From: Verrucomicrobia bacterium S94
GTDB lineage: Bacteria > Verrucomicrobiota > Kiritimatiellia > Kiritimatiellales > Pontiellaceae
Direction: 5' to 3'
Length of the DNA: 64,000 nt
Assembly: GCA_004299845.1 (NCBI GenBank)
Contig: CP036201.1
Span: 4,030,001-4,094,000, forward strand
Translations under genes and position numbers: made by a program
Shown: positions 1 to 9,696 of the stretch, in pieces
Layout of the letters: each line of letters starts with the position of its first letter
How positions within the stretch are numbered: the stretch's first letter is position 1
The notes under the pieces: generated by a model
What the model saw: only the letters and a program-made list of their open reading frames with translations
Databases searched by the model: none
Told to the model about the DNA's origin: nothing

Positions 1-1
1 G

Positions 2-1618
2 GGAAAGCCCATTGATTCGCTGGATATTGCCGAGGCCCCCGCGCTTCAGCTGCGGATGATGAACCACTGGGACCGGCTTGATGGCCGTATTGAACGAGGC
101 TATGCAGGACGCTCGTTGTGGCAGTGGGATGAACTGCCCGATACGTTAAGCCCCCGTTATTCAGACTATGCCCGTGCCTGTGCCTCGATCGGGATCAACG
201 CAGCGGCCGTCAATAACGTTAACGCCGACCCGCTTATCCTTTCAGAAGAATATCTCGAAAAAGTCGCCGCACTGGCAGATCTTTGGCGGCCGTATGGTGT
301 GCGGATGTACCTGAGTGTAAACTTTGCTTCGCCCTTGGCGCTGGACGGATTGAAGACGGCCGATCCGCTGGATAAGAACGTTATTGCGTGGTGGAAAAGC
401 AAGGCTGATGAAATCTACAAGCGTATTCCCGATTTCGGAGGTTTTGTGGTTAAAGCGGATTCTGAGGGACAACCCGGCCCGAAAACCTACGGACGTTCCC
501 ATGCCGAAGGGGCAAACATGCTGGCCGATGCGCTGGCTCCGCATAACGGTATCGTGCTGTGGCGCGCTTTTATTTACGACACCGAGGTGGATCCGGATCG
601 TACGAAACGGGCTTATCTTGAGTTTACCCGGCTTGATGGCCGGTTCCGCCCGAATGTCTCGGTTCAGGTAAAAAACGGCACCTTGGACTTCCAACCTCGC
701 GAACCGTTCCATCCGCTGTTCGGCGGGCTGAAAAAGACATCGGTTATTGCAGAAATCCAGGCGTCTCAGGAATATCTCGGGCAGGCAAAACATCTCGTCT
801 ATCACGGACCTATATGGAAAGAGTTTTTGGATTCCGATACATATGCCAAAGGAAAAGGATCAACGGTTTCCAAGGTTTTAGCCGGTGAAGTATATCCGAA
901 CCGCATAACCGGACTGGTATCTGTCACCAACCCCGGACTGGATCCTAACTGGTGCGGGCACCACTTTTCTCAGGCAAACTGGTTTGCTTTCGGCCGTTTG
1001 GCCTGGAACCCCGATTTAACGGCGGAAGCCATTGCGGACGAATGGATCCGTATGACGTTTACGAATGACGATAACGCTGTTTCCGCGATTCGCGATATGA
1101 TGATGGGGTCGTATGAAACCTTTGTCCGATATTCTATGCCCCTCGGACTGAACGGGTTGATCGGCGGCGATCATTACGCTCCGGAGCCCTGGCACAAACA
1201 GGGCGGCATGCCGGCATGGTCGGCGGACTATTATCACAATGCATCCACCGCAGGCATCGGCTATGACCGCACCCGCAGAGGAAATCATGCGGTTGATCAA
1301 TACCATCGGCCGGTCAGTGATCTGTTTAACGACCCGGAAACCTGCCCTGAAAAGTTTCTGCTCTGGTTCCATTACCTGCCATGGGATTACACCATGAAAT
1401 CTGGCAGAACATTATGGGAAGAGCTGCAGTCAACGTATCAGCAAGGAGCTGCAGAAGCTGCTGAAATGCAGAAAGTATGGCAATCGCTGAAAGGAAAGAT
1501 TGACGCACGCAGACATAAAGAAGTGGCCGATCGGCTGGCTGTTCAGGTAGCCGATTCGGCAAAATGGAGAGATAAGGTCTTAGCCTACTTCGGCCGGTTT
1601 GCGGAGCAGGATAAATAA
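2..1618 (+). CDS. GH67 alpha-glucuronidase, 5'-truncated by window edge
   Basis: The open frame runs in from the window edge, so only the C-terminal 538 or so residues of a family whose members are usually near 700 are present. GH67 enzymes remove 4-O-methyl-glucuronic acid from xylo-oligosaccharide ends. The ERGYAGRS block near the start and the acid-catalyst motif VKADSEGQPGP (Glu at 464-466) are GH67 hallmarks. The two base carboxylates of the family match Asp at 686-688 (LDFQPREPF) and Glu at 752-754 (AEIQASQEYLG). It lies 11 bp upstream of the beta-helix xylosidase-like gene, which fits xylan side-chain removal. An internal ATG at 56 is not the true start because the homology continues upstream of it. 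Confidence 0.93.
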   Translation, partial: GKPIDSLDIAEAPALQLRMMNHWDRLDGRIERGYAGRSLWQWDELPDTLSPRYSDYARACASIGINAAAVNNVNADPLILSEEYLEKVAALADLWRPYGVRMYLSVNFASPLALDGLKTADPLDKNVIAWWKSKADEIYKRIPDFGGFVVKADSEGQPGPKTYGRSHAEGANMLADALAPHNGIVLWRAFIYDTEVDPDRTKRAYLEFTRLDGRFRPNVSVQVKNGTLDFQPREPFHPLFGGLKKTSVIAEIQASQEYLGQAKHLVYHGPIWKEFLDSDTYAKGKGSTVSKVLAGEVYPNRITGLVSVTNPGLDPNWCGHHFSQANWFAFGRLAWNPDLTAEAIADEWIRMTFTNDDNAVSAIRDMMMGSYETFVRYSMPLGLNGLIGGDHYAPEPWHKQGGMPAWSADYYHNASTAGIGYDRTRRGNHAVDQYHRPVSDLFNDPETCPEKFLLWFHYLPWDYTMKSGRTLWEELQSTYQQGAAEAAEMQKVWQSLKGKIDARRHKEVADRLAVQVADSAKWRDKVLAYFGRFAEQDK

Positions 1619-1629
1619 TACGGTATACG

Positions 1630-3906
1630 ATGAAAATAAGAAACAGACTTAGAACCGCCTTCACCCTTGCTGTTTGCACAACGGCGACCTTTGCTGCGGA
1701 ATACCACGTCTCTGTAAAAGGGAATGACGCCAACGCCGGATCAATGAGCAAACCTTTCAGAACGATCTCTAAGGGGGCCGAAGCGGCGATGCCGGGAGAT
1801 ACGATTATTGTCCATGATGGCATCTATCGAGAAGAGATTAATCCTCCGCGCGGAGGAACATCAGATAAAAAGCGTATTGTTTATCGTGCAGCAGAAGGTG
1901 AAAAGGTGATCATCAAAGGGTCTGAGATTGCCAGGGGGTGGACGCATGTGGAAGGCGATGTCTGGAAATGGGTCTGCAAGAATCCGGATTCCTTTTTTGG
2001 CTCCCACAACCCCTTCCGCACGCAGATCTGTGGCGATTGGTACATGCATTGCGGGCGATTGACGCATACGGCTCAAGTGTATCTGAACGGAAGTCCGCTC
2101 ACTGAAGCCGCAAACCTGGATGAGGTCATGAAAGGAGCAGGCAGCAAGCCGCTCTGGTTCACCAACGACAACCGTCGGCCTGAAGATCATGCAGGGTCAT
2201 CGGTAGATCTATTGGATATCACCTTTAACGGTAAAGGGGCCGGCTGCATTTCAGCGGCTTCATTTAGCGATTCGCAAGGTGTGAGAACGAAAACCCGGAA
2301 AGGGCAGACGTTCATCCAGCAGGCCAAAAGCGGAAGCTGGGTTACTTTTGAAAACGTTAATATGGGAAAAGATACCACGCAGGTTACGTTCAGCGGCTTA
2401 TCGGACACCATGGGACTTCAGGTTGAAATCCGGCTCGACGGACCGGAAGGGAAACTGCTGGGCATATGCCCTGTAGGCTACACCGGCGATACGTGGGAGC
2501 TCAAATGGAAGACGTTCTCCGCCGGCCTTAAACGTGTGAGCGGAATACAGACGCTCTGTCTGGTATTTAAAGATCTTCCCGCACCGGAACCCAATGCGAA
2601 AGAACTCATTATCTGGGCGCAGTTTAAGGATGTGAACCCTAACGAGGAGCTCGTGGAAATCAACGCCCGTGAAACTGTTTTTTATCCCCGGAAGCCCGGC
2701 ATCAACTATATTACCGTTTCGGGATTCACGATGGAACATGCAAGTCCCAACTGGGCTCCGCCGACCGCGGAGCAGGTCGGTCTCATTGGAACCCATTGGA
2801 GCAAAGGCTGGATTATTGAAAACAACACGATCCGCCATTCGTCATGTACCGGTGTGACACTGGGGAAATACGGGGATGAGTATGACAACACCTCGGCGGA
2901 TAGCGCTGAGGGATATGTTGCAACGATTGAACGCGCTGCTGCAAACGGTTGGACGAAAGAAAATATTGGGTCGCATATTGTGCGCAATAACACGATCCAT
3001 AGCTGCGGAGCTGCAGGCATCTGCGGCAGCCTTGGAGCCATCTTCAGCGAGATCTCAGGAAATCATATCTACGACATCAATATCGATAAACCATGGTCCG
3101 GATATGAAATGGCCGGTATTAAATTTCATGCCCCCATTGACATGCTGATTAAGGATAATTGCATCCACCGGACCTCGCGAGGCATCTGGCTCGATTGGAT
3201 GACGCAGGGGACACGGATCACAGGAAATCTTCTCTATGATAACGGACGTCAGGACCTTTACATGGAGGTAAATCACGGTCCCTATATCGTGGACAACAAT
3301 ATCTTCGCAACAGAAAATCCGTGGAGCACGCTTAAGGACCGGTCGCAAGGCGGGGCATATGTACATAACCTATTTCTCAATATCATCGACGCAAAACCGG
3401 ACGGTCGGCAAACGCCCTATCATGAAGCGCATTCCACCAAAATACTTGGCTTAAGCAAAATTTATGGAGGCGACAGCCGTTTTTACAACAACCTGATCGG
3501 GGGTAGAGGTCTTGTTGATTACAACCGAATGGAGCAGCCGTGCACTGCGCAGGGCAATGTCTATCTTGCCGGTGCAGAACCTCTGGCAGACGAAAAGGAT
3601 CCAGTGATTGTATCCGAAGACGAAGCCGAATGGAGTCTTTTTACAGCGGATGATGCGGTTTTGCTGAAGGTAAAACTTCCGGCGAGGGTGCATGATGAGA
3701 ACAGGACGTTCGTCACGACAGCGCTATTGGGAAAAACGGAGGTGTCCGGGGCATGGTTTGAGCATCCGGACGGCACTCCGCTGACCATCAATACCGACTA
3801 TTTCGGGAATAAAAGGGTGTCTGAAAATCCCGGTGCAGGGCCGGTTCCCATGCAGGGATCCTGTGAAATGACCTTCCGGGTTTGGCCGAAAAACAAGGCG
3901 CGTTAG
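1630..3906 (+). CDS. Secreted GH120-like beta-xylosidase (right-handed beta-helix) with inserted CBM6-like module
   Basis: A 758-residue protein with an N-terminal signal peptide ending around FAAE and a parallel beta-helix opening (YHVSVKGNDANAG, KPFRTISKGAEAA, HDGIYREEI). GH120 xylosidases have this fold and two catalytic carboxylates about two dozen residues apart. Here Asp522 in WLDW and Glu546 in YMEVNHG sit in matching motifs. Roughly residues 195-330 interrupt the helix with a jelly-roll-like stretch (GSWVTFENVNMG, LCLVFKD) resembling a CBM6/CBM36 module. The gene follows the GH67 by 11 bp, suggesting an operon for glucuronoxylan fragments. GH120 is assigned from motif memory; another beta-helix family is possible. 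Confidence 0.7.
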   Translation: MKIRNRLRTAFTLAVCTTATFAAEYHVSVKGNDANAGSMSKPFRTISKGAEAAMPGDTIIVHDGIYREEINPPRGGTSDKKRIVYRAAEGEKVIIKGSEIARGWTHVEGDVWKWVCKNPDSFFGSHNPFRTQICGDWYMHCGRLTHTAQVYLNGSPLTEAANLDEVMKGAGSKPLWFTNDNRRPEDHAGSSVDLLDITFNGKGAGCISAASFSDSQGVRTKTRKGQTFIQQAKSGSWVTFENVNMGKDTTQVTFSGLSDTMGLQVEIRLDGPEGKLLGICPVGYTGDTWELKWKTFSAGLKRVSGIQTLCLVFKDLPAPEPNAKELIIWAQFKDVNPNEELVEINARETVFYPRKPGINYITVSGFTMEHASPNWAPPTAEQVGLIGTHWSKGWIIENNTIRHSSCTGVTLGKYGDEYDNTSADSAEGYVATIERAAANGWTKENIGSHIVRNNTIHSCGAAGICGSLGAIFSEISGNHIYDINIDKPWSGYEMAGIKFHAPIDMLIKDNCIHRTSRGIWLDWMTQGTRITGNLLYDNGRQDLYMEVNHGPYIVDNNIFATENPWSTLKDRSQGGAYVHNLFLNIIDAKPDGRQTPYHEAHSTKILGLSKIYGGDSRFYNNLIGGRGLVDYNRMEQPCTAQGNVYLAGAEPLADEKDPVIVSEDEAEWSLFTADDAVLLKVKLPARVHDENRTFVTTALLGKTEVSGAWFEHPDGTPLTINTDYFGNKRVSENPGAGPVPMQGSCEMTFRVWPKNKAR

Positions 3907-3948
3907 TCCACCGCAAATACATTTATCATCAGGAGCAATACCATAATA

Positions 3949-4095
3949 AATCGTAATTTAATCCGGAGGCGAGGACTCTGTGGAATTGCACTGTCTGTTC
4001 CGGATGCGCGGGCCGAGCCGCTTTTTGAATATCGCGCCACGCACCGTCTGACTCCCGTGTTTAATTATGAAGATGATTTCAGACCTGATTTTTAA
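3949..4095 (+). pseudogene. C-terminal coding remnant of unidentified gene
   Basis: This frame opens after a stop near 3946 and ends at a TAA at 4093-4095. Its translation ends with LSVPDARAEPLF, EYRATHRLTPVFNYEDDF and a short tail, which looks like genuine protein, but it has no start codon or ribosome binding site. Together with the GH95 remnant just downstream it suggests a decayed gene stretch between two intact enzyme genes. I cannot name the family. Confidence 0.3.
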
Positions 4096-4345
4096 GCCCG
4101 ATGTCTATTCTTTTTTATTGCCTCCGGCTAAGACAATGAATCTTAAACGTATGCAGATTCCGATAGACACACCTGAGTTAATAGAAGCTGCGAAGCAGTC
4201 GTTTCGTTTCCGAGGTGATCTGGCAACGGGCTGGAGTATGGTCTGGAAAACCGCGCTATGGGCTCGTTTAAAAAATGGAGATCATGCCTGTAAAATTAGG
4301 AGCAGTTTGCTGTTTCCGCTGGACAAGGCGGAAAAAGGGCGGTGA
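4067..4345 (+). pseudogene. Remnant of a GH95 alpha-fucosidase/galactosidase gene
   Basis: Within this 92-codon frame, 4166-4300 encodes DTPELIEAAKQSFRFRGD followed by ATGWSMVWKTALWARLKNGDHACKI. The second block is the conserved stretch of the C-terminal half of the GH95 toroid, where families usually read TGWS-AWK-WARL-DGD-AYK. Nothing before or after it in any frame continues the family, so about 90% of the gene is missing. The intact GH95 at 17698-20089 has a different sequence in this region, so the remnant derives from another paralogue. It lies in a 586-bp gap between enzyme genes. Confidence 0.6.
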
Positions 4346-4492
4346 AAAGGTTTCCCATCTGCATGATTCCCGCTGATTCGGGGGGGGCTTTGAAATTTTG
4401 TTACAGAAACGATGATGAAGCAGGTTCCATGCTAAGCCTCTGTTATGGGACCGCTTCACACATGAATCACCGAAACCGGAATAGGAAATGGA

Positions 4493-6358
4493 ATGAATAA
4501 GTTGCTGTTAATTATGTCGTCGCTCATTTCTGCCGTGTTGGCTGATGTTACTTTTCAAGAGGTTCCCATGCCGAATCCTTCTCCTGGATTTGTCTGGGAA
4601 TCTCCGAAACCGTTTCCTGAAAACTGTCCGTTCGAGCAGTCGTCAATGGCGAACCGGATCTATTTTACCGGCAGACACAGCAGTTACTGGATGGGTGATA
4701 CGGTCTATCCTTCATGGGCCTCCGATGGAAACCTTTATACTCCGTGGACGGATGGGGTAACCGATGGGGTGTCGTGTAATTCGTATGCGGCTAAAGGGGC
4801 CGGGGCCCGGACGGGTCATGCCGTGTTGAAAGGTGATGATCCATTGTCGCTGGAAATTAAAAATACATCGCCGCCCAAGCCGGCCAGCGCCCTTCCTTAT
4901 TGCGGACGCTATCCGGCGGGCTCACTTGTGCATGATGGTATCTGGTATTACGGCACGTACTGTCTCGGACCCCGGGCCGGATATTACCATAATAAATTTA
5001 CTTATAATTGGCCCAACCTCGGTCCCATGCCCGGTTTTCAAATCTCTTATGATCTCGGGAAAACATGGGTTGACTCCCCTCATACACCAACCCGGCCTCT
5101 TTTCCCTGAACCCGGGAAAGCCTATGGAGCTGTTAAAATGGGGGCGCCGCACTTTGTTGATTTCGGGAAAAACATGGAACATTCGCCCGATGGGAAAGCG
5201 TATCTGATTGCAATGGGGGCGGAGGATAATGATCCGATGCCGCGTCCTTGCATCACGAAGGGTGAGTTGGGGAAATCGTATAAATCAGCAGCGTGTTCTG
5301 ATGAACCCCTTGTTTCGGATCACGACATTGATTGGATGGAAGAGCACTATGCACATGCGAATCTGAGCTGGATCTCCGCCGACCAGATTTATCTGGCCCG
5401 CGTGACACCATCCCCGGAAACGATCAACAATGAAGCCGCTTATGAATATTTTGGCGGACATGACCAACAGGGGAATCCTGTTTGGACGGATGATTTTGAG
5501 CAGATCAGACCGCTGATCGAATGGAATAACCATATGGGCTGTGTCACGGTCACGTATGTTCCTCATCTGAAAAAATATCTGATGTGTGTGACCGACGGCT
5601 GGCCGACCGTCGCCAAAATGGATTCCTACATTCTCGAAGCAGATGTGCTTACGGGGCCGTGGCGAATCGTCACGTATATGGAAGATTTTGGTGAGCAGGC
5701 TTACTTTCTGAATTTCCCGACTAAATTTATTAAAGAGGATGGCACGTTTTGGCTCTGCTATTCCGCCAATTTCAGTCCCGATTGGAATGGGGTGAAACTG
5801 GAGTTTAAACCGTATGGCGGACGTTACGGATTATGTCTGCACGAAATGCGGTTTCTCGCTGAGGACGAAAAAGATCCGGATGAACCCGATCCATATTCAA
5901 TGGATCTTGTAACAGGGAATATTGCTCGCTTTGCGACCGTTCAGGTCAGTTCGCTTCAAAAGAAAAAGGGCCGGCGAGGTCCAACGAAAGAGGGTCTGGT
6001 CGATGGCATAGTCGACGGTTATCCGAATAATATTGAAACGGAATGGGTCAGTGAAAAGGAACAGGCAGGTGCTTGGGTCCGGCTTGAATGGGAAACTGAA
6101 AAGAGGATTGACCGTATCATTCTCGCTGACCGACCGAATGAACATGATCAGGTTCTTTCGGGTACGCTCAGTTTCAGTGACGGATCTTCAATTGATGTCA
6201 GCCGGCCGCTGCCGAACGATGCGAAGAATGGCGTACAGGTCTGTTTTCCCGCCAAAACGATCCAATGGGTTCAGTTTGAAATCACCCGTATCAAAGAGCG
6301 CAGCAGATACATTGGCCTTTCTGAGATGGCTGTTTTTGAGGCTCAACCGGAGGAATAA
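4493..6358 (+). CDS. Secreted beta-propeller glycosidase-like protein with C-terminal discoidin-like domain
   Basis: A 621-residue protein with a signal peptide cleaved near VLAD. Residues about 40-470 contain propeller-like blades rich in aromatic and Asp/His motifs (FTGRHSSYWMGD, LVHDGIWYYGTYCLG, FQISYDLGKTW, EWNNHMGCVTVTYVP). These resemble GH43/GH117-type or DUF4185-like folds, but I cannot fix a family. The last 140 residues (from NIARFATVQVSS; TEWVSEKEQAGAWVRLEW; RIILADRP) form an F5/8 type C or DUF7402-like carbohydrate-binding domain. The start is supported by AGGAAATGG just upstream. Its place between GH67/GH120 and PL8 genes suggests a role in the same polysaccharide pathway. Confidence 0.65.
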   Translation: MNKLLLIMSSLISAVLADVTFQEVPMPNPSPGFVWESPKPFPENCPFEQSSMANRIYFTGRHSSYWMGDTVYPSWASDGNLYTPWTDGVTDGVSCNSYAAKGAGARTGHAVLKGDDPLSLEIKNTSPPKPASALPYCGRYPAGSLVHDGIWYYGTYCLGPRAGYYHNKFTYNWPNLGPMPGFQISYDLGKTWVDSPHTPTRPLFPEPGKAYGAVKMGAPHFVDFGKNMEHSPDGKAYLIAMGAEDNDPMPRPCITKGELGKSYKSAACSDEPLVSDHDIDWMEEHYAHANLSWISADQIYLARVTPSPETINNEAAYEYFGGHDQQGNPVWTDDFEQIRPLIEWNNHMGCVTVTYVPHLKKYLMCVTDGWPTVAKMDSYILEADVLTGPWRIVTYMEDFGEQAYFLNFPTKFIKEDGTFWLCYSANFSPDWNGVKLEFKPYGGRYGLCLHEMRFLAEDEKDPDEPDPYSMDLVTGNIARFATVQVSSLQKKKGRRGPTKEGLVDGIVDGYPNNIETEWVSEKEQAGAWVRLEWETEKRIDRIILADRPNEHDQVLSGTLSFSDGSSIDVSRPLPNDAKNGVQVCFPAKTIQWVQFEITRIKERSRYIGLSEMAVFEAQPEE

Positions 6359-6467
6359 ACCGTATTTCAGAAACGGGGTGTTCATATTTGAACAATTGTT
6401 CATATTCCGATGTTCTGGAATCGTACGGGACTCTGGGTGGAGTAATTATGACGGACTGGAGGTATTG

Positions 6468-7771
6468 ATGACCAAACGAGTTGCATTCCTATTGGCCGGA
6501 ACAGTCCTTGTGTCGACGGTTTTGGCCGGTTTAACGGAAATGGTGGTGCCGGTTGACTGGAACCGGTTTCCGGGGACAGCCCAGCCGAGCCCCGAATTCG
6601 AACTGAGTTCGAGGCTGGTTGCAAATGCTGCCCGCCATTCGCAGCATTGGGCGGAGGTGACGTATGAAACGCAGGCCGGACGTTATCTGATTAAGAATGA
6701 AAACAAGGAGCACACCATCCGCCCGGCCACGAGTGCGGCCTATGGACTGGCTGTGGCGCTTTGTACCGGTACTGTCAGCGGAGAGGAAGCGCTGGAAATT
6801 ACGCTGAAACTGATCCGCGGTGCGGCATCGATCCATAAGGCCAACGGCGGAAAGTGGGGCGATCACTGGCAGTCATCGCTTTGGGCTGCGCAACTGGGGC
6901 GTGCGGCCTGGATGCTGTGGGATGAGCTGGATATGGAAACCCGGGAGCAGGTGGCCCGGCTGGTTGTGCACGAAGCCGGCCGGAACTTCAGGGTGCGTTA
7001 CTGGAACGGAAAAGGGGGGATTCCAAGGCCGAGGAAAATTCGTGGGATTCAATGATCCTGCAGGTGGCTGTGGCGATGATGCCGAAACATCCGGATGCAG
7101 GGGAGTGGAAAAGAAAATGCAGTGCACTGCTGGTTGGTTCCTACTGCCGTCCGTCCGATATGAAGCGGACGGATGTCACGCTCGATGGAAAAACGCCGGC
7201 AGAATGGCTGGATGGATATAATATCCGCGAGGACGGTATCGTCATAAATCATAATCTGATCCACAATGATTATATGGCTTCCATTGCTCATTTACAGATG
7301 CAGGGGTTTATGGTCTTTCCGCTCGCCGGACAGCCGGTCCCGGAGTCGATTGATTTCAACTTTCCAATGATTTACCGCACGCTGGCGACAAAAGAATTTG
7401 TGTCGCCGCCGTTCAAAGAGCCCGGCGGAACGATGTTTATTCCGGGAAGTCCGGAGCAGTATTATCCGAAGGGCACGGACTGGTCGAAATACCGCTATGC
7501 CTGTTTTTACGGTATGGATGCGTTGTTTGATGTGCTCGGTTACGACGCAGGTCTCGGGGAAAAGGCTTCGGAATGGCGGAGGCTGCGCGGGGAGCGTATG
7601 CTGGAAATGCAGTTGCGGCATGCCGACGGGCGTCTGTATGCGCCGGGGGAATACGACACCTACAAAGGTGTAGAACAGATGGTGTTCTGGATGATGGCGG
7701 ATGCACATCTGCTGCAATGGTTGAGCGATCATGGTGTCTGCTTTGACCGGAAAAACCGGCTGGAGGAATAG
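6468..7771 (+). CDS. Secreted (alpha/alpha)-toroid-like protein of the carbohydrate locus, frameshifted
   Basis: The start at 6468 follows GGAGGTATTG and gives a signal peptide ending at VLAG. The first frame (to 7055) and the second (from about 7020) join into one 434-residue protein if one G is added to the run of six at 7014-7019, giving NGKGGDSKAEENSWDS. Trp-rich helical motifs (GKWGDHWQSSLWAAQLGRAAW) and NHNLIHNDYMASIAHLQM recall alpha/alpha toroid lyases and hydrolases such as the PL8 or heparinase-like folds. I do not recognise a named family. It is two codons from the PL8 gene, so it is probably co-expressed and acts on the same substrate. Confidence 0.6.
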
Positions 7772-7772
7772 G

Positions 7773-9695
7773 ATGAATGGTGCTGTTTTCGGGATGCTGA
7801 TGGCGATGGCAACGGTGGTGACGGCGGATGAAACGCTGATTCGTCGGCAGTTTACGGCATATTATGTGCAGACCTCGGCAAGTGAGCCAGCCGCGAAAAA
7901 ATATATGCAGGACCTGCGCGCGGACGGCACATGGGCGGATGTTGATTATACCAGTAAACGGCGCGGAAACTGGCCGACACGCCGTCATCTGACCCGGCTG
8001 GAGAATATGGCCGCGGTTTATGCTGATCCCGGTGCCGCGCTTTTCCGCTCATCGGAACTTCGCGATGCGATTGTTTCCGGACTGAATAATTGGGTGGAAC
8101 AGGACTATCGCAATCCGAACTGGTGGCAGGGCCGAATCGGGGTGCCGAAATCTATGGCGACGACTCTGATGCTGCTGGGGGACGGCTTACCGGATGATGT
8201 GCTGAAAAGGGCGCGGCCGATTCTGTTGCGGAGTAAAATGGGGATGACCGGGCAGAATAAGGTATGGTGCGCGGGCAACAATGTGATGATCGGTCTGCTG
8301 TATGATGAGCCGGATCGGATTGCAAAAGCGGTGGCGGAAATCTGGTCGGAACTGCGCGTTTCGACGGAGGCGGGCATTCAGCCTGACTGGAGTTTTCACC
8401 AGCATGGACCCCAGCAGCAGTTCGGGAACTACGGGGCTTCGTTTGCCGGAGATATGATCAAATGGGCCTCCATTCTGCGGGGAACGGATTATGCTTTAAG
8501 CGGGGATAAACTGGAGATTCTGCGGAACTATATATTGGATGGCGTTTCCTGGATCATCTGGAACGGACGGATGGACCTGAGCGGCTGCGGGCGGCAGATC
8601 GATCAGGGGGCGCAAGGGGCAAAAGGCCGCGAAACGCTGCGCCAGCTGAAGGTCATGCCTTCAATCGATCCTGAATGTTCCGATAAATATAAAGCGGTTT
8701 TGAACCGGGCAGGATTTAATCCGTTCTGGCGCTCCGAAATGGCCGTGCAGCGCAGGCCGGACTGGTATGCTTCGGTCAAAATGAGTTCAACGCGGGTGAT
8801 CGGAGCGGAAACCTGTAACTCGGAAAACATGCAGGGGTTGCATCTGGGCGACGGTATGCTGCTGGTTTATCGCGATGGCGGTGAGTATGAAGACATCGCT
8901 CCGGTTTGGGATTGGAAGCGTTTGCCGGGTACTACGTGCGATCAGGGTATGGATGATCTAATGCCTAAAGGAGCTTCTGGCAGCTATGGCGGTTCTGATT
9001 TTTCGGGGGTTCTTGGAACCGGTGAAACCGGTATGGCTGCAATGGTGTATAAACGAAAAAATCTTGTTGCCCGGAAGTCATATTTTTTCTTCAGAGATCA
9101 GGTGGTTTGTCTGGGGGCGGGAATTTCCGGAGAAACCGACGGAGATGTTTATACTGCGGTTGAGCAGTCTTGGCTGAACGCTCCGGTAGTGCGGGAGGGC
9201 CGTATGATACGGCATGGCGTTGCCGTCTATGAGGTGCTGGATGGAGATGCCGAGGTTGCGTATGGAACGGTGGATGGAAACTGGGAGCCCAGTTTTACCA
9301 CGCGCGGGGACCGTCCGGTTTCGGGGGATGTTTTCAGTGTATGGATCAATCATGGAACATCACCGAAGCAGGCCGCTTATGTTTACAGGATTTTGCCAAC
9401 CGGGGCGGTGGATCATGCTGAAGAGATTGCGGTGGTGGAAAATACAGAAAAGGTGCAGGCGGTTATGTGCGGCCGTTCGGCCTGTGCGGTATTTTATGCA
9501 GCCGGAAAAGTGCGGCTGGGTAACAGAACCGTAGAAGTGAACGGGCCCTGTCTGCTGATGTTCTCTGATGCCGGAATGAAGGTTGCTGATCCGACGCATT
9601 CGCTTCAGTCTCTGGAGATTAAGATGAATGGTAGGACGATTGAAGTGAAGCTGCCGCAGGGAAAACAGCGGGGAATGCCGGTGGAGGTGCAGTGA
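7773..9695 (+). CDS. Polysaccharide lyase family 8 (chondroitin/hyaluronan/xanthan lyase type)
   Basis: ATG at 7773 follows GGAGGAATAGG and gives a 640-residue protein with a short signal peptide (to VVTAD). NWWQGRIGVPKSM and SFHQHGPQQQFGNYG are PL8 hallmarks. His211 and Tyr220 are nine residues apart, as are the catalytic His and Tyr of Pedobacter chondroitin AC lyase. Asn in WCAGNNVMI and Arg in GCGRQI complete the usual set. PL8 enzymes cleave uronic-acid-containing chains by beta-elimination. The product would suit the GH105 hydrolase downstream. The protein is shorter than many PL8 members (about 700-1000). The substrate cannot be read from the sequence. Confidence 0.85.
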   Translation: MNGAVFGMLMAMATVVTADETLIRRQFTAYYVQTSASEPAAKKYMQDLRADGTWADVDYTSKRRGNWPTRRHLTRLENMAAVYADPGAALFRSSELRDAIVSGLNNWVEQDYRNPNWWQGRIGVPKSMATTLMLLGDGLPDDVLKRARPILLRSKMGMTGQNKVWCAGNNVMIGLLYDEPDRIAKAVAEIWSELRVSTEAGIQPDWSFHQHGPQQQFGNYGASFAGDMIKWASILRGTDYALSGDKLEILRNYILDGVSWIIWNGRMDLSGCGRQIDQGAQGAKGRETLRQLKVMPSIDPECSDKYKAVLNRAGFNPFWRSEMAVQRRPDWYASVKMSSTRVIGAETCNSENMQGLHLGDGMLLVYRDGGEYEDIAPVWDWKRLPGTTCDQGMDDLMPKGASGSYGGSDFSGVLGTGETGMAAMVYKRKNLVARKSYFFFRDQVVCLGAGISGETDGDVYTAVEQSWLNAPVVREGRMIRHGVAVYEVLDGDAEVAYGTVDGNWEPSFTTRGDRPVSGDVFSVWINHGTSPKQAAYVYRILPTGAVDHAEEIAVVENTEKVQAVMCGRSACAVFYAAGKVRLGNRTVEVNGPCLLMFSDAGMKVADPTHSLQSLEIKMNGRTIEVKLPQGKQRGMPVEVQ

Positions 9696-9696
9696 T

